53,518 bases of DNA from Erythrobacteraceae bacterium (GTDB lineage Bacteria; Pseudomonadota; Alphaproteobacteria; Sphingomonadales; Sphingomonadaceae): NCBI GenBank assembly GCA_947479055.1, contig CANJYE010000021.1, positions 1 through 53,518 on the forward strand, read 5' to 3'. Under the pieces are notes generated by a model that was not told where the DNA came from, did not search any database, and worked only from the letters and a program-made list of their open reading frames with translations. The translations under genes and the position numbers were made by a program. Positions 42,514 to 51,707 of the stretch are shown here, in pieces. Position 1 is the stretch's first letter. The number at the start of each line of letters is the position of its first letter.

Positions 42514-43017
42514 ATGGATGATCTGCAGAAACTCGTTGCGATCGAAAGCATCAAGAAGACCAAGGCGCGCTACTGGTACGGCGTCGATCGCAAGGATTGG
42601 GCGATGCTGGCCGATACCTTCTGCGAGGATGCCAAATTCGACATTCGCGGCGAACGCGATCTCAAGCCCGGCGAGCTCTATGACAAGCTGCCCCCCTATG
42701 AGGAGGCGCTCGCTGCCGGGGACGAGCTGGTCCAGAAGGGCCGGGAAAACATCATCAGGTTCATCCGCTCGGTGATCGAACACTGGGTGACGGTCCACCA
42801 GGGCTGGGGCTTCATCATCGACTTCATCTCCGATGACCGGGCCAAGGTGATCGTTCCCCAGATCGACTATATTGACGATGGCGAGCATATCATGCGGGGC
42901 CACGGGCATTATTTCGAAGTATTCCGCAAGGATCCCGATGGGGTATGGCGGATTGAGGACTATGTGCTGTCGCGCACCAGGATGGATGGCGATCACCCGG
43001 CCACTTTCGGGCGGTGA
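42514..43017 (+). CDS. SnoaL-like (NTF2-fold) protein
   Basis: This 167-residue protein has the SnoaL_4 pattern: IESIKKTKARYWYGVDRKDW, FCEDAKFDI, and the closing VWRIEDYVLSRTR. The family includes ring-hydroxylating oxygenase beta-like folds, dehydratases and isomerases, so activity cannot be called. ATG 42514 follows GGAGCGAGATGGACC. It lies 43 bases before a Baeyer-Villiger monooxygenase, suggesting the two act on the same intermediate. It is divergent from the enoyl-CoA hydratase. Confidence 0.78.
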   Translation: MDDLQKLVAIESIKKTKARYWYGVDRKDWAMLADTFCEDAKFDIRGERDLKPGELYDKLPPYEEALAAGDELVQKGRENIIRFIRSVIEHWVTVHQGWGFIIDFISDDRAKVIVPQIDYIDDGEHIMRGHGHYFEVFRKDPDGVWRIEDYVLSRTRMDGDHPATFGR

Positions 43018-43060
43018 AGGCCCTGCGAAGCGTGGCAATATTCGGAAGCTGGAGAATGTG

Positions 43061-44560
43061 ATGGGTATGAGTGGTTTCGAGCAGGCAACCGGCCGCAAGC
43101 CGCGCACGGTGATCATCGGCGCGGGGATGTCGGGCATCCTGATGGGTTATCGCCTGCTCAAGGCGGGGCTGGATCATTTCACCATCTATGAAAAGGGCGA
43201 AAGCTGCGGCGGAACCTGGCGTGAGAGCACCTATCCCGGCCTCCATTGCGACGTGAAGTCGCATCATTATTGCTATTCCTTCGCGCTCAATCCCACCTGG
43301 TCCAAGGAATTCCCGGCCCAGCCGGAAATCTACGCCTATTTCAACCGCCAGGCCGAGGAATTCGGCGTGCTCGACAAGATCCGCTTTCGTACCGAAGTGG
43401 GCGAGGCGCGCTGGGACGGGGCAAAGTGGCAGATCGCGCTGAAGGACGGGTCGAGCGACTGGGCCGATATCCTGGTTTCGGCCACCGGCTTCCTCCACAT
43501 GATCAACTATCCCGAGATGCCAGGGCTGGAGACCTTCAAGGGCGCCAAGTTCCACACCGCGCGCTGGGATCATTCTGTCAGCCTTGAGGACAAGCGCATC
43601 GGGGTGATCGGCACAGGTTCCACCGCTGTCCAGATCACTTCGGCGCTCGCCGGCAAGGTCAAGCATTTCTCGCTGTTCCAGCGCACCCCGCAATGGGTGC
43701 TGCATGTCCCGAACGAGCCTTACAGCGAAGATCAGCGTCAGGAATTCGCCAAAAACCCCGGACTGATGATGGACATCTACCGGGAAACCGAAGACGCCGC
43801 GCATTATCTGACCATGGGCATAATGTTCGAGGATTCTCCGTACCGCGCAGATCTGGTGCAGAACGCGCTCGACAATCTCGCCAAGATCAAGGACCCGGAC
43901 CTGCGCGCCCGGATGACGCCGGACTATGCCTTCGGCTGCAAGCGGCTGATCATGTCGCCCGATTTCTATGAGGCGATCCAGCGCCCCAACACCGAACTGG
44001 TCGATGACCCGATCGAGCGGGTGGTGCCCGAAGGCATCCTCACCAAATCGGGCCGCACGATTGAGCTTGACGTCCTGGTGCTGGCCACCGGCTTCAACGC
44101 GCTGGCCTATATCCGCCCGGTCGAGGTTTTCGGCGAGGATGGTATTTCGCTTGAGGAAGTCTGGGCAAAGCGGCCGATCGCCTATGAGACGATGACCGTG
44201 CCGCACATGCCGAACTTTTTCATGATCGGCGGGCCGTACAGCCCGGTCGGCAATATCTCGCTGGTCCGCGTGTCGGAACTGCAGAGCGGCTGGATCATGC
44301 AGTGCATCGAAAAGATCGCGGCAGAAGGCGTGGCGATCGCCCCCAGGCAGGACGCAACCGATGTCATGATCGAGGGTTTCCGCGAACAGGCCAGGAAGAC
44401 CATCTGGTACAAGGGCGGCTGTTCCAGCTGGTACCTCGATTCCGAAGGGGTTCCGGGAATCTATCCCTACCCTTCGGACAAGTTCAAGCAGGACGTCAGC
44501 GCCGGCCCCCGCTTCGGCGATTTCGCAATCAGACCGCTGCCGGAAACCGAACCTGCGTAG
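43061..44560 (+). CDS. Baeyer-Villiger-type flavin monooxygenase
   Basis: This 499-residue protein has FAD motif GAGMSG at 20-25, GGTWRESTYPGLHCD, the BVMO fingerprint FKGAKFHTARWD at 159-170, the second Rossmann motif GTGSTAVQ, and ATGFNALAY near the end. It should oxygenate a ketone using NADPH and O2. ATG 43061 has GGAG six bases upstream; another ATG follows at 43067. It is the close paralogue of 50108-51592: long stretches such as HTARWDHSVSLEDKRIG are identical. An SDR follows after 46 bases, giving a SnoaL-BVMO-SDR operon. Confidence 0.88.
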   Translation: MGMSGFEQATGRKPRTVIIGAGMSGILMGYRLLKAGLDHFTIYEKGESCGGTWRESTYPGLHCDVKSHHYCYSFALNPTWSKEFPAQPEIYAYFNRQAEEFGVLDKIRFRTEVGEARWDGAKWQIALKDGSSDWADILVSATGFLHMINYPEMPGLETFKGAKFHTARWDHSVSLEDKRIGVIGTGSTAVQITSALAGKVKHFSLFQRTPQWVLHVPNEPYSEDQRQEFAKNPGLMMDIYRETEDAAHYLTMGIMFEDSPYRADLVQNALDNLAKIKDPDLRARMTPDYAFGCKRLIMSPDFYEAIQRPNTELVDDPIERVVPEGILTKSGRTIELDVLVLATGFNALAYIRPVEVFGEDGISLEEVWAKRPIAYETMTVPHMPNFFMIGGPYSPVGNISLVRVSELQSGWIMQCIEKIAAEGVAIAPRQDATDVMIEGFREQARKTIWYKGGCSSWYLDSEGVPGIYPYPSDKFKQDVSAGPRFGDFAIRPLPETEPA

Positions 44561-44606
44561 AACGGGCGGTCGGCGCGGGGCGGGTCAATCAAGGAGAGGA
44601 TGAGCA

Positions 44607-45401
44607 ATGGATCTGGAACTGAAAGGCAAGACTGCGCTGGTTACCGGCAGCAGCGCGGGGATCGGCGCGGGCACGGCCCAGATGCTGGCGGGCGAAGGCG
44701 TGCGCGTGGCGATCCACGGGCGTGACGAGGCGCGGCTGGCCGAAGTGCTCGCCAGCCTGCCGGGCGAAGGCCATATCGCCGCGCGGGGCGATGTCACTAC
44801 CGAAGCGGGCGCCAAGGCGCTGGCCGACGATGTCCTGAACCGGTTTGGCCGGGTCGATATTCTCGCCAATGTTGTCGGCGGGGCTGGCGGTCCGCTGACC
44901 TGGGATAACACCAGCGACGCCATGTGGATCGAACAGTTCCAGCTCAACACGATGTCGGCGGTTCGGATGATGCAGCATCTCGTCCCGGGCATGAAGGACA
45001 ATGGCTGGGGCCGGGTCATCAACATCGCGAGCATCGCCGGTGTGCGCCCGCTGCCCAACCTGACACCTGCCTATGCCGCCAGCAAGGCAAGCCTGATCAT
45101 GACCAGCCTTTCCATGGCAATGACCGTGGCCGGTACCGGCGTGACGGTGAACTGCCTCACCCCCGGCTTCGTCGCCACCGACGCGCTGGCGGACTTCGTG
45201 CTGAGCACGCCCGGCAACGAGGGCAAGACCTGGGACGAGGTCGAGTCTGCCACTGCCATTGGCTGGCGCATCGCCGTTGGCCGGTTCGGCCGGCCGAAGG
45301 ATATCGCCGGTCTTATCACCTACCTTGCCAGTCCCATGGCGGACTGGATTACCGGTTCCAACTTCCGCATCGATGGCGGGACTGCCGACTGGGTTGGCTG
45401 A
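44607..45401 (+). CDS. SDR-family oxidoreductase
   Basis: This 264-residue SDR has TGSSAGIG near 14-21, the catalytic Ser in NIASIAGV, and YAASK with Tyr and Lys. A likely job is forming the ketone used by the preceding Baeyer-Villiger enzyme or oxidising the hydroxy acid from its product. Start ATG 44607 has AAGGAGAGG upstream, 46 bases after the monooxygenase stop. A hairpin follows and overlaps the end of the convergent SnoaL-like gene. Confidence 0.87.
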   Translation: MDLELKGKTALVTGSSAGIGAGTAQMLAGEGVRVAIHGRDEARLAEVLASLPGEGHIAARGDVTTEAGAKALADDVLNRFGRVDILANVVGGAGGPLTWDNTSDAMWIEQFQLNTMSAVRMMQHLVPGMKDNGWGRVINIASIAGVRPLPNLTPAYAASKASLIMTSLSMAMTVAGTGVTVNCLTPGFVATDALADFVLSTPGNEGKTWDEVESATAIGWRIAVGRFGRPKDIAGLITYLASPMADWITGSNFRIDGGTADWVG

Positions 45402-45409
45402 AGGGTTTC

Positions 45410-45433
45410 GGGGTGGCGGTTGGCCGTCACCCC
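45410..45433. terminator. Hairpin at convergent gene ends
   Basis: GGGGTGGCGG pairs with CCGTCACCCC over 10 positions (one wobble) with a TTGG loop. Its right arm covers the stop codon of the minus-strand SnoaL-like gene (45427-45429). It probably terminates the SDR transcript and may act both ways; no T-run. Confidence 0.55.
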
Positions 45434-45840
45434 ATGCCAATCGACCGGAAAATTGCGCCTGCGGCCTGCGGGTCGTGCCAGCACATCACCAGTTCGGCGA
45501 GCTTGTCGTTGGCAAAGCGCCAGCGTTCCATCACCGCCGCCGACTGGCGGCCCTGCGGTGTTTCCACCCACATCCGTCCGTAGAACATGACGTTCTCGAC
45601 CTCGTCGCTGAGCAGGCATTCCATTTCGAACGCGATCGCCTGCTCATGCGCCTTGAGCCTTGCCATGCGCGCGACAAATGCCTCCGGCCCGGTAACGCTG
45701 CCGCCATAGGGATGGCCCGCCACTTCCAGCAGGCCGAAATCCGCCGCAATCAGCGCGCGGGCGCGGTCCAGCGTCAGGCTGGTGATATTCTCGCCCAGCG
45801 CCCTGAACAGCTCAAGCGGCGGCTTGCTGTTGCCGCTCAT
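45427..45840 (-). CDS. SnoaL-like (NTF2-fold) protein, second of a tandem pair
   Basis: This 137-residue protein contains PPLELFRALGENITS, a central FGLLEVAG, and MERWRFANDKLAELVMCWHD. The neighbouring upstream gene has the matching PPLELHRAVLEG and MERWRFENDKAVEIVVCWHD, so the pair arose by tandem duplication. Its ATG overlaps the upstream stop (ATGA at 45837-45840), showing translational coupling and probably a heterodimer. The fold is that of SnoaL/limonene-epoxide hydrolase/isomerase proteins; the reaction is unknown. Confidence 0.75.
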   Translation of the reverse strand: MSGNSKPPLELFRALGENITSLTLDRARALIAADFGLLEVAGHPYGGSVTGPEAFVARMARLKAHEQAIAFEMECLLSDEVENVMFYGRMWVETPQGRQSAAVMERWRFANDKLAELVMCWHDPQAAGAIFRSIGMG

Positions 45841-46247
45841 GCCGCGCTGCCGGTGAACATGGCGTGGGCGCGCTTCGTGTCGTGCCAGCAGACCACGATT
45901 TCCACCGCCTTGTCGTTTTCGAACCGCCAGCGCTCCATCACCGCCATGGTCAGGTGCCCGCCAGGGGTGTCGGCGCTCATCCGGCCCTGGAAGATGATGT
46001 TCTCCTCCCCGTCCGACAGCATGCAGTCGAGCTGGAATTCGAAGCTGGGATAGTCGCGCTGGATGGTCTGCATCAGTTCGACGAAGCCTGCCGGCCCGCG
46101 ATAGATTCCGCCAAAGGGCAGGCCGTCGGCCTCGTGCAGTACAAGATCGTCGGAAATCACTTCGCGCGCCTGTTCCACCGTCATGGTCGCGAAGCCTTCG
46201 AGCACTGCCCGGTGCAGTTCCAGCGGTGGCCGTGTGTTCCTTGGCAT
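45837..46247 (-). CDS. SnoaL-like (NTF2-fold) protein, first of a tandem pair
   Basis: This 136-residue protein has PPLELHRAVLEGFATMTVEQ, DDLVLHEADGLPFGG and a closing MERWRFENDKAVEIVVCWHD. It matches its downstream neighbour along its length and is translationally coupled to it by an ATGA overlap. ATG 46245-46247 follows GAGAGGATGCCCCG. The gap before the membrane PQQ dehydrogenase end (46248-46450) holds a hairpin, a short direct repeat and no confident gene. A ring isomerase, hydrolase or dehydratase role is possible. Confidence 0.75.
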   Translation of the reverse strand: MPRNTRPPLELHRAVLEGFATMTVEQAREVISDDLVLHEADGLPFGGIYRGPAGFVELMQTIQRDYPSFEFQLDCMLSDGEENIIFQGRMSADTPGGHLTMAVMERWRFENDKAVEIVVCWHDTKRAHAMFTGSAA

Positions 46248-46359
46248 CGGGGCATCCTCTCTTGATCCGTTCGCTGCCAGCTTGCCCCTGCATCAAGCCG
46301 CCCGGCAACTGAAATTGACATCAGGCCATCACAAGGTCTTCGCGTGAGATCAACCCCGG

Positions 46360-46382
46360 CGCCGAGCCCGCAGCGCTCGGCG
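46360..46382. repeat. Short hairpin in the 46.2-46.45 kb gap
   Basis: CGCCGAGC and GCTCGGCG form a perfect 8-bp stem with a 7-base loop. No T-run. Function unclear; it may assist termination near the end of the minus-strand PQQ dehydrogenase. Confidence 0.35.
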
Positions 46383-46435
46383 ACGATCTTGCTTTCGCCA
46401 GACGGCTCCGCGCCGCCGCGCTGGCGGTCTACGCC

Positions 46436-46457
46436 TGAGCTACTGCTGAGCTACTGC
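46436..46457 (+). repeat. 11-bp tandem duplication at a stop codon
   Basis: TGAGCTACTGC occurs twice in direct tandem (46436-46446 and 46447-46457). The second copy contains the last codon and stop of the minus-strand PQQ dehydrogenase, so the copied stop lies just beyond the gene. It looks like a small replication-slippage duplication. Confidence 0.6.
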
Positions 46458-48832
46458 TTTTTCGGCAGCGCGAAGGCCATCACATAGTCACCCGCAGGGG
46501 AGCGGATATATTTGTGCCCGCTGACCGCGATCACCACAAACTGGCGGCCCGACTTGTCCGACCAGTAAGTGCTGGGCGTGGCCATTGCGCCGGTGGGCAG
46601 GCGATAGCGCCACACTTCCTTGCCGGTTGCGGTGTCGAAAGCGCGGATCATCCGGTCCTGCGTTCCCGCGATGAAGGTCACGCCGCCGCGGGTCGCCACC
46701 GGGCCGCCGATGTTGGGCGTGCCGATGGTCAGCGGCAGGTGCGAGGCCATGCCCCATGGCCCGCTTTCGGAGGCAAGGCCAAGCGGCTTCGACCAAACCA
46801 GCTTGCCGCTGGCGAGATCGATCGCGTTCATCGTCCCGAACGGTGGCTGGGTGCAGGGAATGCCAAGCGGCGACATCCACGCCGCGCTGGGCTGGGCCGC
46901 ATAGGGCAGGCCAGTCTGGGCCGAGACATTGGTGATATGCCCGTCCGGCCCGGTCGTCTGCCCGGGCTTGATCCCTTCGGCGTCGGCCTGCTTGCGCGGG
47001 ATCATCCGGATCGTGCCGGCCAGCTGCATGGCGTTGGCCAGCAGCAGGCCGCGATCCTTGTCGATCGCGACCCCGCCCCAGTTGTTGGCCCCGGTGGTAC
47101 TGGGCGTCATCAGCGTCCAGCCGGTTCCGAGCGGGGTATAGGGCCCGTCATAGCGCATCTTGCGGAATTCGAGGCGGCACCACAGCTGGTCGAGCGGCGA
47201 GATGCCCCATAGGGTACGTTCCACCAGATCGGGAATGCGGGTGGAGGGCATCGCCAGCGAGAACGGCTGGGTGGGCGAAAGTTTTTCGCCTGGAAGCGCG
47301 CCCTTCTGCGGCACCGGCAGCTCGGTCACCGGCTTGATCGGCTTGCCGGTGGCGCGGTCGAGCACGAACAGCTCGCCGCGCTTAGTGGCCTGGATCAGCG
47401 CTTTCCTGATGCCGTCTTTCGTGCGGATATCGGCCAGGGTCGGCTGGGCCGGGTTATCCATGTCCCAGATATCGTGGTGCATGGTCTGGTAGGTCCAGCG
47501 CACCTTGCCGGTTTCGGCATCGAGCGCGACGACCGAGGCGTTGATGTATTCATACTGCTCGGGCCGCTGCGCTGCGTAGAAATCGGGCGTGGCGTTGCCC
47601 ATCGGGATATAGACCAGCCCAAGTTCCTCGTCCGCGCTCTTGGGCGACCATGAACTGGGCGTGCCCATGGTGTAGGTCTCGCCCTTGGGAGGCAGGCCGG
47701 AGCGTTCCGGATGGGCGACATCGAAGGCCCAGGCCAGCTTTCCTGTCAGCACGTCGAAGGCGCGGATCACGCCCGAGGGTTCGTCCTTGTGCTGATTGTC
47801 CCACACCCAGGCATTGAGCACGGCCTTGCCGCGCACGATGGTGGGAGCGGAGGTGGGGTAGTAATAGCCATCGGGCCATTGCCCTATCCCTTCCATCAGA
47901 TCGACCGAGCCATTGGTGCCGAAATCGGCGCAGGGCTTGCCCGTCTTCGCGTCCAGCGCGACAAGGCGCGCGTCGATGGTGTTGGTGAGAATGCGTTCGG
48001 GGCAGACCGTGCGACCTTGCACCTTGTAATAGCCCAGCCCCCGGCACTGGCCGTATGGCGAACGGCTCATGTCATTGCCGGAACGGTAGCGCCACTTTTG
48101 CGCGCCGCTTTCCGCATCGAGTGCGATCACGTCATTATAGGCGGTGCAGAGATAGACTGTGTCGCCGATCTTCAGCGGGTTCGCTTCCAGCGGGGGCATT
48201 TCGCCGGTCTTGTCCGGGCCGGTGCGGAAGGTCCAGGCCAGTTCCAGCTTGCCGGCGTTGGCGGGAGTGATCTGGTCCAGCGGGCTGAAGCGTGAGCCGC
48301 CCAGATCGTTGCCATAGTTCAGCCAGTCGCCGCTTTCCGCGACATCGGCTTTTACCGCTTGCGGAACGCCGGTCATGCCGGTGCGCATGATCGGGTTGGC
48401 GGGCAACGGCGCGGCGATCTGGTGCAGGCCTAGCCCGGCCAGCACGGCCAGCGCGGTGCCGACCGCAAATCCCTTGATGCCGGGCCGAACTCCACCCGTC
48501 AGCGGACGGCGGACGAACGGCAGCGTCAGGATCGCGCCCAGCACCAGCGGCCCGCCGATGCGCGGCACCAGCGGCCAGAAGGCCAGGCCCGCTTCGCCGA
48601 TCGCCCAAGCTATGGTCAGCAACAGGACCAGCGCATAGAGCGAAACCCCGCCCGCGCGCTTGCGCAGCAGCTGGACGCCGCTGAGGCCAAGGCCGATCCC
48701 GGCCAGCACATAATAGAGCGATCCGCCCAGCCCGACCAGTTCTGCCCCCCACCACGCCATCGGTGCGGCGATCGCCAGCAGCAACAGCCCCATGACGCGC
48801 GCCGCGATTGCGGGCGAACCTGCCTTTTCCAT
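46451..48832 (-). CDS. Membrane-bound PQQ-dependent dehydrogenase (glucose/quinate dehydrogenase type)
   Basis: This 793-residue protein has about five N-terminal membrane helices (residues 10-140, including MGLLLLAIAAPMAWW and LYALVLLLTIAWAIG), followed by a periplasmic PQQ propeller. Markers of the membrane glucose/quinate dehydrogenase group are QCRGLGYY, RILTNTIDARLVALDAKTG and the catalytic region HHDIWDMDNPAQPTLAD. It oxidises a polyol or cyclic alcohol and passes electrons to ubiquinone. No cytochrome domain is present, unlike the lipoprotein enzyme at 24343. ATG 48830-48832 has GGAGGGG upstream. It is divergent from the Zn alcohol dehydrogenase. Substrate unknown; quinate- or terpenoid-alcohol-like molecules are possible. 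Confidence 0.9.
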   Translation of the reverse strand: MEKAGSPAIAARVMGLLLLAIAAPMAWWGAELVGLGGSLYYVLAGIGLGLSGVQLLRKRAGGVSLYALVLLLTIAWAIGEAGLAFWPLVPRIGGPLVLGAILTLPFVRRPLTGGVRPGIKGFAVGTALAVLAGLGLHQIAAPLPANPIMRTGMTGVPQAVKADVAESGDWLNYGNDLGGSRFSPLDQITPANAGKLELAWTFRTGPDKTGEMPPLEANPLKIGDTVYLCTAYNDVIALDAESGAQKWRYRSGNDMSRSPYGQCRGLGYYKVQGRTVCPERILTNTIDARLVALDAKTGKPCADFGTNGSVDLMEGIGQWPDGYYYPTSAPTIVRGKAVLNAWVWDNQHKDEPSGVIRAFDVLTGKLAWAFDVAHPERSGLPPKGETYTMGTPSSWSPKSADEELGLVYIPMGNATPDFYAAQRPEQYEYINASVVALDAETGKVRWTYQTMHHDIWDMDNPAQPTLADIRTKDGIRKALIQATKRGELFVLDRATGKPIKPVTELPVPQKGALPGEKLSPTQPFSLAMPSTRIPDLVERTLWGISPLDQLWCRLEFRKMRYDGPYTPLGTGWTLMTPSTTGANNWGGVAIDKDRGLLLANAMQLAGTIRMIPRKQADAEGIKPGQTTGPDGHITNVSAQTGLPYAAQPSAAWMSPLGIPCTQPPFGTMNAIDLASGKLVWSKPLGLASESGPWGMASHLPLTIGTPNIGGPVATRGGVTFIAGTQDRMIRAFDTATGKEVWRYRLPTGAMATPSTYWSDKSGRQFVVIAVSGHKYIRSPAGDYVMAFALPKKQ

Positions 48833-48952
48833 GCCATCCCCTCCGTTATTGGCGGGCAGGTTAGCTTGCTGTGCGCGCTTGGCAATCGGGCAAATCGCAT
48901 GGTTGCGCACAAAAGCGTTTAGGTTACGCTCAAGCCGGGCAAGGAGTGCACA

Positions 48953-49987
48953 ATGCGCGTAGCGATGTATCAGGGCGAAGGTCGGGGCCTCAAGCTGGAG
49001 ACGGTGGCCGATCCCGCGCCGGGCGAAGGCCAGGTGGTGGTCAGGGTCGGCCGTTGCGGCATCTGTTCCAGCGACCTCCACATGACCGAGGGGCACGACC
49101 ACGCGATCCATGCCGGCGGCGTGCTGGGCCATGAATTCGGCGGCACCATCGTCGCGCTGGGCAAGGGCGTTGCCGGCGTCGCGGTGGGAGACCGGGTGGC
49201 AGTGGTCCCGGCGATGTCGTGCATGGCCTGCGGGCCGTGCCTGGCCGGTGCGCCCTTTGCCTGCGAGCGGGGCAGCCGCACGCTGGGGGTGGGCGAGACC
49301 TGGGGCGGTTATGCCGAATATGCGGTGGCGATGGCGCCGTGGTGCGTGCCGCTGCCCTCCGGCCTGACCGATGACGATGCCGCGCTGGCCGAGCCGATGG
49401 CGGTGGGCCTGCATGGTGTGCGGATGGCCGGGATCACGCCCGGCGACACGGTGCTGGTGATCGGCGCGGGTGCGGTGGGCCTCGCGGTGGCCTATTGGGC
49501 GCGGCGGGCCGGGGCGGGGAGAGTGATCGTGACTGCCAGTTCCGCCCGGCGCGAGGGGCTGGCAGCGCAGATGGGCGCGACCGACTTTCTCGTTCCGGCG
49601 GAGGGAGAGACACTGTCCGGGGCGCTGTCCGGCCTGCTCGGCGGGCGCAAGGCCGACATCGTGTTCGAATGCGCCGGTGTTTCGGGGATGATCGACACTT
49701 CGGTCGCCTGCGTGAAGCGCGGCGGGCTGATTGTGGTGCTGGGCATCTGCATGGCGCCCGATCCGATCAGCACCTTCCCGGCGGTGCTGAACGAGGTGAC
49801 GATCAAATTCTCCTTCGTGGCCGACCGGCGCGAATACGAGATCGTGCTCGATGCGCTGTCAGGCGGCAGCGTGGAACCACGCGCGACCATCACCGGCACC
49901 GTCAGCCTGGACCAGACCCCCGCGAAATTCGAAAGCCTGCGTACCGACAAATCGGCCACCAAGGTGATGATCGCGCCCTGGGGTTGA
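48953..49987 (+). CDS. Zinc-dependent medium-chain alcohol dehydrogenase
   Basis: This 344-residue MDR protein has catalytic zinc ligands Cys38 (GRCGICSSD) and His60-Glu61 (GHEF), four structural-zinc cysteines (90, 93, 96, 104), and the NAD motif VIGAGAVGLA. It oxidises a secondary alcohol or related substrate with NAD(P). ATG 48953 has AAGGAG nine bases upstream. It is divergent from the membrane PQQ dehydrogenase and 120 bases upstream of a Baeyer-Villiger enzyme on the same strand, which fits alcohol-to-ketone oxidation ahead of oxygen insertion. Confidence 0.9.
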   Translation: MRVAMYQGEGRGLKLETVADPAPGEGQVVVRVGRCGICSSDLHMTEGHDHAIHAGGVLGHEFGGTIVALGKGVAGVAVGDRVAVVPAMSCMACGPCLAGAPFACERGSRTLGVGETWGGYAEYAVAMAPWCVPLPSGLTDDDAALAEPMAVGLHGVRMAGITPGDTVLVIGAGAVGLAVAYWARRAGAGRVIVTASSARREGLAAQMGATDFLVPAEGETLSGALSGLLGGRKADIVFECAGVSGMIDTSVACVKRGGLIVVLGICMAPDPISTFPAVLNEVTIKFSFVADRREYEIVLDALSGGSVEPRATITGTVSLDQTPAKFESLRTDKSATKVMIAPWG

Positions 49988-50107
49988 GTTTGCGTTTTGT
50001 GATTTCGGTCAATTTTTGAGGGTTTGCTTGTCGATACAGCTTCACCACTAGGGATTCGGCCCGCGATGCGTGCGGGTGGAACCGGAGCTGGATGAAGGGA
50101 CGACAGG

Positions 50108-51592
50108 ATGGGACAGGCAGCTGCTGCAAAGCCGAGAGTGGTGATCATCGGGGCCGGCATGTCCGGCATTCTCACCGGCTATCGCCTGCTGGGCATGGGG
50201 ATCGATGATTTCACCATCTACGAGAAGGGCAATTGCGCGGGCGGGACCTGGCGCGAGAACACCTATCCCGGGCTCCACTGCGACGTGCCTTCGCATTTCT
50301 ACTGCTATTCCTTCGCGCCCAGTCCGGACTGGACCAAAAAATTCTCGCCGGGCCACGAGATCCGCGAATATTTCGAGCGGCAGGCGCACGAGCTGGGCGT
50401 CGCCCCGCACATCCGCCTCAACAGCGAGATCACCGATGCGAAGTGGGATGGGGCACGCTGGAACATCGCATTGAAGGACGGCACGAAGGACGTGGCCGAT
50501 ATCGTGATTTCGGCCACCGGCTTCCTCCACCAGATCGCCATGCCGGACATTGCCGGGCTCGACAGCTTCAAGGGGGTCAAATTCCACACCGCGCGGTGGG
50601 ATCATTCGGTCAGCCTTGAGGACAAGCGGATCGGCATTATCGGCACCGGTTCCACTGCGGTGCAGATCGTCTCGGCGCTGGCCGGCAAGGTGAAGAGCCT
50701 CGAGCTCTACCAGCGCACGCCGCAATGGGTGCTGAATGTCCCGCAGGAAGAATTCAGCCCCGAACAGCGCGCGGCGTTCCGCCAGGACCCGGCGCTGATG
50801 CGCGAACTCTATGACGAGGCAAGCGAGCTCACTGTCAACACCGCCCGCGCAATCATGGGGCTTGATCCCGCACTGCGCGCCGAGATGGAGCAGAACTGCC
50901 GCGACAATCTGCTGCGGGTGAAGGACCCCGAACTGCGCGCCAGGCTGACCCCGTCCTATGAGGTCGGTTGCAAGCGGCTGGTGATGTCGCCCGATTTCTA
51001 CGAGGCGATCCAGCGCGAGAACACCTCGCTGGTGACCGAAGGGATCGATTATGTCGAAGCGAACGGCATCGTCACGAAGGATGGCAAGCTGCACGAACTT
51101 GACCTGATCGTGATCGCCACCGGCTTCAACGCCACCGCCTATATCCGCCCTGTCACGATGACCGGGCAGGATGGCGTCACGCTGGACGAGGTCTGGGCCG
51201 AACAGCCCAAGTCCTACCAGTGCGTCACCGTGCCCCACATGCCCAACTTCTTCATGATTGGCGGACCCTACAGCCCGGTCGGCAATATCTCGCTGGTGCT
51301 GATGGCGGAATGGCAGGTCGACTACATCATGAAATGCGTGAAGCGGGTGGCGGACGAACAGGTCGCGCTGAGCCCGACCCAGGCCGTGACCGACGCTTTC
51401 ATCAGCGACCTGCGCGAGGAAGCGCGCGGGACGACCTGGGCGCGGGGCGGCTGCACCAGCTGGTATCTCGATGCGGAAGGTATTCCGGCGATCTACCCCT
51501 ATCCGTTCGAGCATTTCCGCGACACCACGCTGGGCGGCCCGGATTTCGCCAACTTCGATGTGCGGCCATTGCGCCAGCCGGTCGACGCCTGA
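50108..51592 (+). CDS. Baeyer-Villiger-type flavin monooxygenase
   Basis: This 494-residue protein has GAGMSG at 15-20, GGTWRENTYPGLHCD, the fingerprint FKGVKFHTARWD at 154-165, GTGSTAVQ and a late ATGFNATAY. It is the near relative of 43061-44560 by shared long motifs, including HMPNFFMIGGPYSPVGNIS. It should convert a ketone to an ester or lactone with NADPH and O2. ATG 50108 lies about five bases after GGGACGACAGG. A hairpin at 51618-51639 and then a flavin reductase gene follow. A BVMO carries its own FAD, so the reductase probably serves another enzyme. Confidence 0.88.
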   Translation: MGQAAAAKPRVVIIGAGMSGILTGYRLLGMGIDDFTIYEKGNCAGGTWRENTYPGLHCDVPSHFYCYSFAPSPDWTKKFSPGHEIREYFERQAHELGVAPHIRLNSEITDAKWDGARWNIALKDGTKDVADIVISATGFLHQIAMPDIAGLDSFKGVKFHTARWDHSVSLEDKRIGIIGTGSTAVQIVSALAGKVKSLELYQRTPQWVLNVPQEEFSPEQRAAFRQDPALMRELYDEASELTVNTARAIMGLDPALRAEMEQNCRDNLLRVKDPELRARLTPSYEVGCKRLVMSPDFYEAIQRENTSLVTEGIDYVEANGIVTKDGKLHELDLIVIATGFNATAYIRPVTMTGQDGVTLDEVWAEQPKSYQCVTVPHMPNFFMIGGPYSPVGNISLVLMAEWQVDYIMKCVKRVADEQVALSPTQAVTDAFISDLREEARGTTWARGGCTSWYLDAEGIPAIYPYPFEHFRDTTLGGPDFANFDVRPLRQPVDA

Positions 51593-51617
51593 CCATTCCC
51601 TGATCCGCCGGGACGGT

Positions 51618-51639
51618 GCCGCGCTTTTCGCAGCGCGGC
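51618..51639 (+). terminator. Intercistronic hairpin
   Basis: GCCGCGCT and AGCGCGGC form a perfect 8-bp stem with a 6-base loop, 25 bases after the monooxygenase stop and before the flavin reductase. No T-run follows, so it is a weak or regulated terminator at best. Confidence 0.45.
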
Positions 51640-51707
51640 CCTTGCTTCCGTGCGGCAAAAGGGGAACAGAATGCCCCACCAGTTCCCCACAAGAGGATTC
51701 GCAAGAG

